From NCBI GenBank assembly GCA_946482545.1, contig CAMLRX010000090.1, forward strand, positions 1 to 20,259: a stretch of DNA of 20,259 nucleotides, written 5' to 3'. Numbering within the stretch: position 1 is the stretch's first letter; each line of letters begins with the position of its first letter. The notes under the pieces are model-generated. The model saw only the letters and a list, made by a program, of their open reading frames with translations, did no database searches and was not told the origin of the DNA. This document shows, in pieces, positions 15,873 through 20,259 of this stretch. The DNA is from an uncultured Flavihumibacter sp. (GTDB lineage: Bacteria; Bacteroidota; Bacteroidia; Chitinophagales; Chitinophagaceae). The position numbers and the translations under genes were made by a program.

Positions 15873-18800
15873 TTAGAACTGGATGTTCACGCCTGCGTTA
15901 AATACTCTCATCTGCGGATAGAACTGTCCGCGGCCCGGAGGGGCTTCAGGATCATAGTTCTCGATCTTGCTCCAGGTAAGCAGGTTGTTACCGTTCATGT
16001 ACACACGAAGATGTTTAGCGCCCATCTTTTCGATGAACCCGCCGCGGAAGCGGTACGCGATCTCCATGTTCTTCAAACGCAGGTAGCTTCCATCTATCAA
16101 CCAGAAATCGGAAGGACGGTAATTGTGTTTTCCAACCGTAGGCGACAATTCCAGGCGGGGATATGTAATGGGGTCCCCCGCAGCATAACGTTCGGGTGTC
16201 CAGCGCTCCAGGTGACGTTCCTGCGCGCTTCTCCAGTCGGTATCGAACGCCCAGGCCGCCATTTCAGACAGGTAGGTAGATACTTTGGTAGCACCCTGGA
16301 AAAGCATGGAGAAATCAAATCCCTTCCAGTCAAATCCGAAGGAAACGCCATATACTACCTGCGGGAAAGTTGCGTAGCCGATGGGTACTTCATCCTGATC
16401 GGTGATTCTTCCATCTCCGTTCACATCTTTGTAACGGATATCACCAAGTTGAAGATTGGGTTGCCATTGAGAAGGAATGGCATTGTCCAGATCGCGTTGT
16501 GTATTGTAGAACCCTTCGCTTACCAGGCCGAAGTATTGTCCTACCTGGCGACCTGTTCTTCTGAGTCCGTCGAAAGCGCGTTCAGGTTCATCCATAAACA
16601 ATATCTTGTTTCTGGCGAAAGTGTAATTCGACCTGATCCAGTAATTCACCTCATTTGCTTTTCCTGCCCAGGACAATTCAATTTCGTATCCTTTGTTTTC
16701 TACCGCGCCCATGTTCACGGCAGGCAATGTAGCCTGTACCAGCGCTGGAACTGTACCTCTTGTAATCAGAATATTGTTCCTTCTTTCCCGGAAAACATCT
16801 GCTACCAATTGCAGCTTGTCATCAAAAAACTTCGCTTCAATACCAATATTGGTTTTCTTCGCTACTTCCCATGTAACATCGGGGTTGCCGATCCTTCCTT
16901 CCTGTGAACCGCCGTACCATTGGTAGTTGGAACCCAATTGTCCGAAGTTGTATCCGCCGCCATAGAGGTAAACGGAAGGCAGGTACAGGAATCTTGAGCC
17001 ACCAATCTTGTCATTACCCACTTCACCGTATGAACCACGGATTTTCAGGAAAGAAATGGCACTTGCGGCTTTCATAAAGTTTTCATCCGACACTACCCAT
17101 CCAAGTGAGAAGGAGGGGAAGAAGCCGAACCGCTTATCTTCCGGAAAGTTCTCAGAACCGTTGTAGCCCATATTGAACTCCGAAAGGTATTTGTTCCTGT
17201 AGTTGTAGGTAATACGGCCCACTGCACCGAGGTAACCACGGGGCACATTGTATTCAAGTCCAGGCTGGTGGTACTTCTCCAGATTGTAAAGGGCCAGACC
17301 TGTAAAGTTATGGTCACCGAAAGAGCGGGCATAATCCAATGCGAATTCACCATATATCTTGCGGTTCCTGCCATAACTTTCACTGAAACCGAAAGGCGCT
17401 TCATTGCCTTCCCTTACAAATATTGGCTTCAGCGGATCTGTGGGATCTTTGATGATGCGGTACTGAATGGCCGCTTTGGACCTGCGCACGGAATGGCTGT
17501 AATAATGGTCGTAAGCCACGAGTGCTCGCGCTTTCAGTCCTTTGGTAACGAAGTCCAGTTTATGTGTAAGATTGAGGGAAGAATTGAGGTTGCTGTTGAA
17601 ATTATTCTGATAACCGTTGGTGGCGATGAAACCAAGGGGGTTGCCGGAACTGCTCGTAAGCCCTTCCACACCGCTGATCAGTTTACCATCTACCACGCCC
17701 GGGTTCATCAACGGGTTGGAGTTCATGATGCGGAAGAATATTTCCCCTGCACCCTGTCCCGGATAGTTGGCATCGGCCACCTGTCCGCCCAGTTTGATGG
17801 AGCCGGAAAAATTTGAATTGAAGTTGAAATCAAAATTCGACCGCAGGTTATAACGCTTGTATTTGGGGTTAGCCGAATATTCTTTCTGCAAATCACCCAC
17901 ATTGTACACCCCGTTCTGCTCGAAATAGCCGAGTGAAACGAAGTAGCGGGTATCTTTTGTACCACCGCCGATGTTGAGGTTATGCTGCTGCTGCAGACTG
18001 GTTGGTTTCAGCACCTTATCAAACCAATCCACATCGGGATGAAAATAAGGATCGGTGCCGTTTTGGAAATGATCGAGATCGGCTTGGGAGAAATACGGGG
18101 TTTGTCCCATATTACGTTGTGCTTCGTTGCGCAGTGTCGCATACTCGAAACTGTTGAGCAGGCGCGGCAACTGCGTTGGTGTCTGGAAGCCTACGTTTGA
18201 AGAATAGCTGATATTCGGCTTACCGGATTTACCGGTTTTGGTGGTGATCATGATCACCCCGTTTGCGCCACGTACACCGAATACAGCGGTGGAGGAGGCA
18301 TCTTTCAGAATACTTACCGACTCAATTTCGTTGGGATCGAGTGTATTGAAACCATCGCGCACCACACCATCGATGAGGATCAGCGGATCTGAACCGCTGC
18401 CATCGTTCAGTGTTCCGATACCACGGATCTTGATCCTCGACTGGTCGAAACCCGGTTCACCACTTTGCTGAATGGCTACAAGCCCCGGCAACCGGCCCAC
18501 GAGCGAGTTGCTGATGTTGGCCACAGGCGACTGTATCAGCGCCTTGTTATCAATCGTACTGATGGCGCCGGTAAGGGTCGCTTTTTTCTGCGTACCATAG
18601 CCCACCACCACTACCTGCTCCAGTTCTTTATTGTCCTGCACCAGCACTACGGTGATATTGGACTTTCCATTCAGCGGCACGCGCTGCGTGATATATCCCA
18701 CGTTACTGATCACCAATGTGGCGTTCAGCGAAGAAACGCGGAGCGTAAAGTTACCGCCTTCATCGGCGAGTGTACCGGAAGCACTTTCATCTTCCTGAAT

Positions 18801-19247
18801 ACTTACAAAACTCACAGGTTTGCCATCCACACCTATCACCTGACCGGTAACTGTTGCCGCTTCGTTCTTTGTTGCCGCGATGTTTTCAGCCACAACAATC
18901 AGGTTGTTGCTCTGTACTTTCCATGAAAGCCCCAGGTTATCGAGCAGGCGGGAAAGCACATTGTCAAGGGGCAATTCATTCACTTTGATGGTCACCTTGC
19001 GGTTCACGGGAATATTGTCATCGTTGTACACAAACCTGTAACTGGTTTGCTTTTCAATTTCCCGGAACACCATTTTCAACGCTGTATTGGATAGATTGAG
19101 CGACACCTTTTCCTGTGCGAATCCATAGAATGCAAAACTTTCCAGCGACAAAAGAAGGGCAAACAGCATTAGTATCCGAGCTGCGATGGTACGCTTTGAG
19201 CGCTTGCGCCGCTCGCCCGGGCGAAGGCAGCAATCGTCTTTTTTCAT
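15873..19247 (-). CDS. SusC-like TonB-dependent transporter with STN signalling domain (SusC1)
   Basis: A 1124-residue SusC-family transporter. A long basic n-region (RRKRSKR) leads to the hydrophobic signal segment (about 22-44, ending GFAQ). Then follow an STN domain (about 48-120, VSLNLSNTALKMVFREIEKQ), a carboxypeptidase-regulatory-like beta-sandwich (about 132-203, VTGQVIGVDGKPVSFVSI), the TonB box (QVVVVGYGTQKK, 211-222), the plug (LPGLVAI, SILKDASSTAVFGVRGANGVIMITTK) and the barrel, ending VNIQF. STN domains are the part of transducing TonB receptors that contacts a FecR-type anti-sigma factor, and a FecR gene lies just upstream. SusC1 should therefore both import glycan and report its presence. 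It begins 103 bp after FecR, a wider gap than elsewhere in the operon, so it probably has its own promoter. Confidence 0.96.
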   Translation of the reverse strand: MKKDDCCLRPGERRKRSKRTIAARILMLFALLLSLESFAFYGFAQEKVSLNLSNTALKMVFREIEKQTSYRFVYNDDNIPVNRKVTIKVNELPLDNVLSRLLDNLGLSWKVQSNNLIVVAENIAATKNEAATVTGQVIGVDGKPVSFVSIQEDESASGTLADEGGNFTLRVSSLNATLVISNVGYITQRVPLNGKSNITVVLVQDNKELEQVVVVGYGTQKKATLTGAISTIDNKALIQSPVANISNSLVGRLPGLVAIQQSGEPGFDQSRIKIRGIGTLNDGSGSDPLILIDGVVRDGFNTLDPNEIESVSILKDASSTAVFGVRGANGVIMITTKTGKSGKPNISYSSNVGFQTPTQLPRLLNSFEYATLRNEAQRNMGQTPYFSQADLDHFQNGTDPYFHPDVDWFDKVLKPTSLQQQHNLNIGGGTKDTRYFVSLGYFEQNGVYNVGDLQKEYSANPKYKRYNLRSNFDFNFNSNFSGSIKLGGQVADANYPGQGAGEIFFRIMNSNPLMNPGVVDGKLISGVEGLTSSSGNPLGFIATNGYQNNFNSNLNSSLNLTHKLDFVTKGLKARALVAYDHYYSHSVRRSKAAIQYRIIKDPTDPLKPIFVREGNEAPFGFSESYGRNRKIYGEFALDYARSFGDHNFTGLALYNLEKYHQPGLEYNVPRGYLGAVGRITYNYRNKYLSEFNMGYNGSENFPEDKRFGFFPSFSLGWVVSDENFMKAASAISFLKIRGSYGEVGNDKIGGSRFLYLPSVYLYGGGYNFGQLGSNYQWYGGSQEGRIGNPDVTWEVAKKTNIGIEAKFFDDKLQLVADVFRERRNNILITRGTVPALVQATLPAVNMGAVENKGYEIELSWAGKANEVNYWIRSNYTFARNKILFMDEPERAFDGLRRTGRQVGQYFGLVSEGFYNTQRDLDNAIPSQWQPNLQLGDIRYKDVNGDGRITDQDEVPIGYATFPQVVYGVSFGFDWKGFDFSMLFQGATKVSTYLSEMAAWAFDTDWRSAQERHLERWTPERYAAGDPITYPRLELSPTVGKHNYRPSDFWLIDGSYLRLKNMEIAYRFRGGFIEKMGAKHLRVYMNGNNLLTWSKIENYDPEAPPGRGQFYPQMRVFNAGVNIQF

Positions 19248-19350
19248 AATATTTGTTTAGAGTGATCTTGAGTAAAGATGAATTCAGTAGCATTAAATAA
19301 CCCATTCATCCTATGGGGGTAGCATCATAAGAAGCAGTTTTGATGTGTTA
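19248..19350 (-). promoter_or_regulatory. FecR-SusC1 gap, probable sigma-dependent promoter region
   Basis: This 103-bp AT-rich gap is the largest inside the locus; the other gaps are 16-47 bp. On the coding strand it contains no TTTG, so no housekeeping -7 element, which fits control by an ECF sigma factor. Two small inverted repeats are present: CCCAT/ATGGG (19301-19305 and 19313-19317) and ATCTT/AAGAT (19265-19269 and 19275-19279). The promoter itself could not be pinpointed. Confidence 0.35.
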
Positions 19351-20259
19351 TTAAAAGATCGTGAGCTTATTCTGTTCGAACTTGTACCTGAATCCTCCAG
19401 GAAGTTTGAGCGCGTCCATCACTTCCGGTAAAGTTTTATTTTCAAATACGCCTGTGAAGCGCATTACGCGGGTTTTCTCGTTGCGGAATTCCACTTCTAT
19501 ATTGTACCAACGCTCCAGTTTACCGGCTATATCCTGGAACTTTTCACCGTCGAAGGACAGTTGGTTGCGGATCCAGGCATTTTCGTAACTGGCACTGTCT
19601 TTAGGCTGGAATTTAACGTGTCCCAATACGAGAGAAACATCGGTATCCACTTGCTCATTTCCGGAGCCGGGTTCCTGCGGTTCCAATGCTTTCGGATTGC
19701 GGATGGTGATTTTCTCTCTTGGTTTCAGCAATACTTTTTTCTCGGGAGAATGGGGAAACTGCACTTCTATTTCGCCGGTGAACAAAGCTGTTTCCATCTG
19801 CTCTTCGCCGGGATAAGATTTCACGTTAAACGTGGTGCCGGTCACCTTAATATCCAGTGCGCCGAGGTGCACCACAAAAGGCTTTTCAGGATTTTTCTCC
19901 ACATCAAAAAACGCTTCTCCTTCCAGGTAAACATCCCGTATGGAACGGTTATAATCCTGGTTGTAGCTCAGTTTACTGTCGGCGTTCAACCACACTTTTG
20001 TACCATCTGGCAGGGTAAGGTGCGACCTTGATCCTTTTCTGGTGGTCACCACGCTGGGGTTCACCTTCCCGGTTTCCGGGGAATTCTCCTGCAGGAAAAA
20101 ATAGCCTGTACCCGCAACAACAATCAGTATTGCCGCGGCTACCAACCAACCTGTTCTTCTTTTTTTACCGGATGCAGGCAATGGTATAATCTCCTGTTCC
20201 TGCTCATCAAAGGCATCCTGCAACTGCATTTTTACGAAATGGGCGGCATAGGCCTGTTC
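19351..20259 (-). CDS. FecR-family anti-sigma factor, N-terminus cut by window edge
   Basis: The frame is open to the right edge, 10 codons beyond the first internal ATG (20229), so the true start is probably outside and the N-terminal sigma-binding part is missing. The 302 visible residues hold a basic patch then one transmembrane helix at about 37-56 (GWLVAAAILIVVAGTGYFFL). The periplasmic FecR domain follows (about 70-165, with SHLTLPDGTKVWLNADSKL and YLEGEAFFDVEKNPEKPFVV). The C-terminal DUF4974-type region covers about the last 70 residues (FTGVFENKTLPEVMDALKL ... KLTIF). FecR proteins hold an ECF sigma factor inactive until an STN-bearing SusC signals. The matching SusC lies directly downstream, and the sigma gene is expected just beyond the window. 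Confidence 0.93.
   Translation of the reverse strand, partial: EQAYAAHFVKMQLQDAFDEQEQEIIPLPASGKKRRTGWLVAAAILIVVAGTGYFFLQENSPETGKVNPSVVTTRKGSRSHLTLPDGTKVWLNADSKLSYNQDYNRSIRDVYLEGEAFFDVEKNPEKPFVVHLGALDIKVTGTTFNVKSYPGEEQMETALFTGEIEVQFPHSPEKKVLLKPREKITIRNPKALEPQEPGSGNEQVDTDVSLVLGHVKFQPKDSASYENAWIRNQLSFDGEKFQDIAGKLERWYNIEVEFRNEKTRVMRFTGVFENKTLPEVMDALKLPGGFRYKFEQNKLTIF

Noticed and set aside
15720..16907. 395-codon open frame on the plus strand
   Set aside because: It is antisense to the ends of SusD1 and SusC1, both firmly identified. It looks like a codon-bias shadow with no motif of its own.
19299..19320. CCCAT/ATGGG inverted repeat as a terminator after FecR
   Set aside because: The 5-bp stem has no following T run on the coding strand, so termination is not supported.

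Overview
The window looks like a Bacteroidota chromosome, most likely a Chitinophagaceae-type soil or freshwater glycan degrader. The support is two SusC/SusD pairs, a FecR-type anti-sigma factor, a SusC with an STN signalling domain, a type IX secretion (T9SS) C-terminal tail, a LytS/LytTR two-component pair with periplasmic TPRs, and Bacteroidota-style TAnnTTTG promoter elements. The genus is an inference.

Layout, left to right. (1) 1-549, minus strand: the N-terminal part of a Fic-family protein (AMPylase type) with a visible autoinhibitory motif. A perfect 8-bp palindrome overlaps its likely promoter. This end is AT-rich compared with the rest. (2) 585-1113: no gene seen, only a hairpin-forming segment and an orphan terminator-like hairpin. 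(3) 1114-2799, plus: a secreted right-handed beta-helix protein with a ricin-type lectin domain and a T9SS tail. It converges on (4) a response regulator and histidine kinase operon (5699 to 2932, minus), with a bidirectional-looking terminator between them. (5) 5893-7461, plus: an exported WG-repeat-like protein, divergent from the response regulator. (6) 8544-7472, minus: a Crp/Fnr-like regulator followed by a DoxX-family membrane protein. (7) 20259-8629, minus: a polysaccharide utilisation locus (PUL) in the order FecR (cut by the window edge), SusC1, SusD1, SusC2, SusD2, GH16 glycanase. It is closed by a rho-independent terminator at 8571-8602.

How the PUL probably works. SusC1 carries an STN domain, which in this family contacts a FecR anti-sigma factor, so SusC1 is likely both transporter and sensor. 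The ECF sigma factor should lie just beyond the right edge. SusC2 lacks both the STN and the carboxypeptidase-regulatory-like domains and resembles SusC1 through the plug and start of the barrel. It therefore looks like a transport-only paralogue of a duplicated SusCD unit. The only enzyme is a GH16 beta-glucanase-like protein with the EIDIME active site. It has no lipobox and no T9SS tail, so it may be periplasmic rather than on the surface.

I did not find a clearly new system. The most interesting points are the asymmetric tandem SusCD locus with one non-lipoprotein glycanase, the Fic gene with an operator-like palindrome and possibly leaderless promoter, and the T9SS beta-helix lectin beside a TPR sensor kinase. 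I saw no tRNA, rRNA, CRISPR array or insertion sequence.
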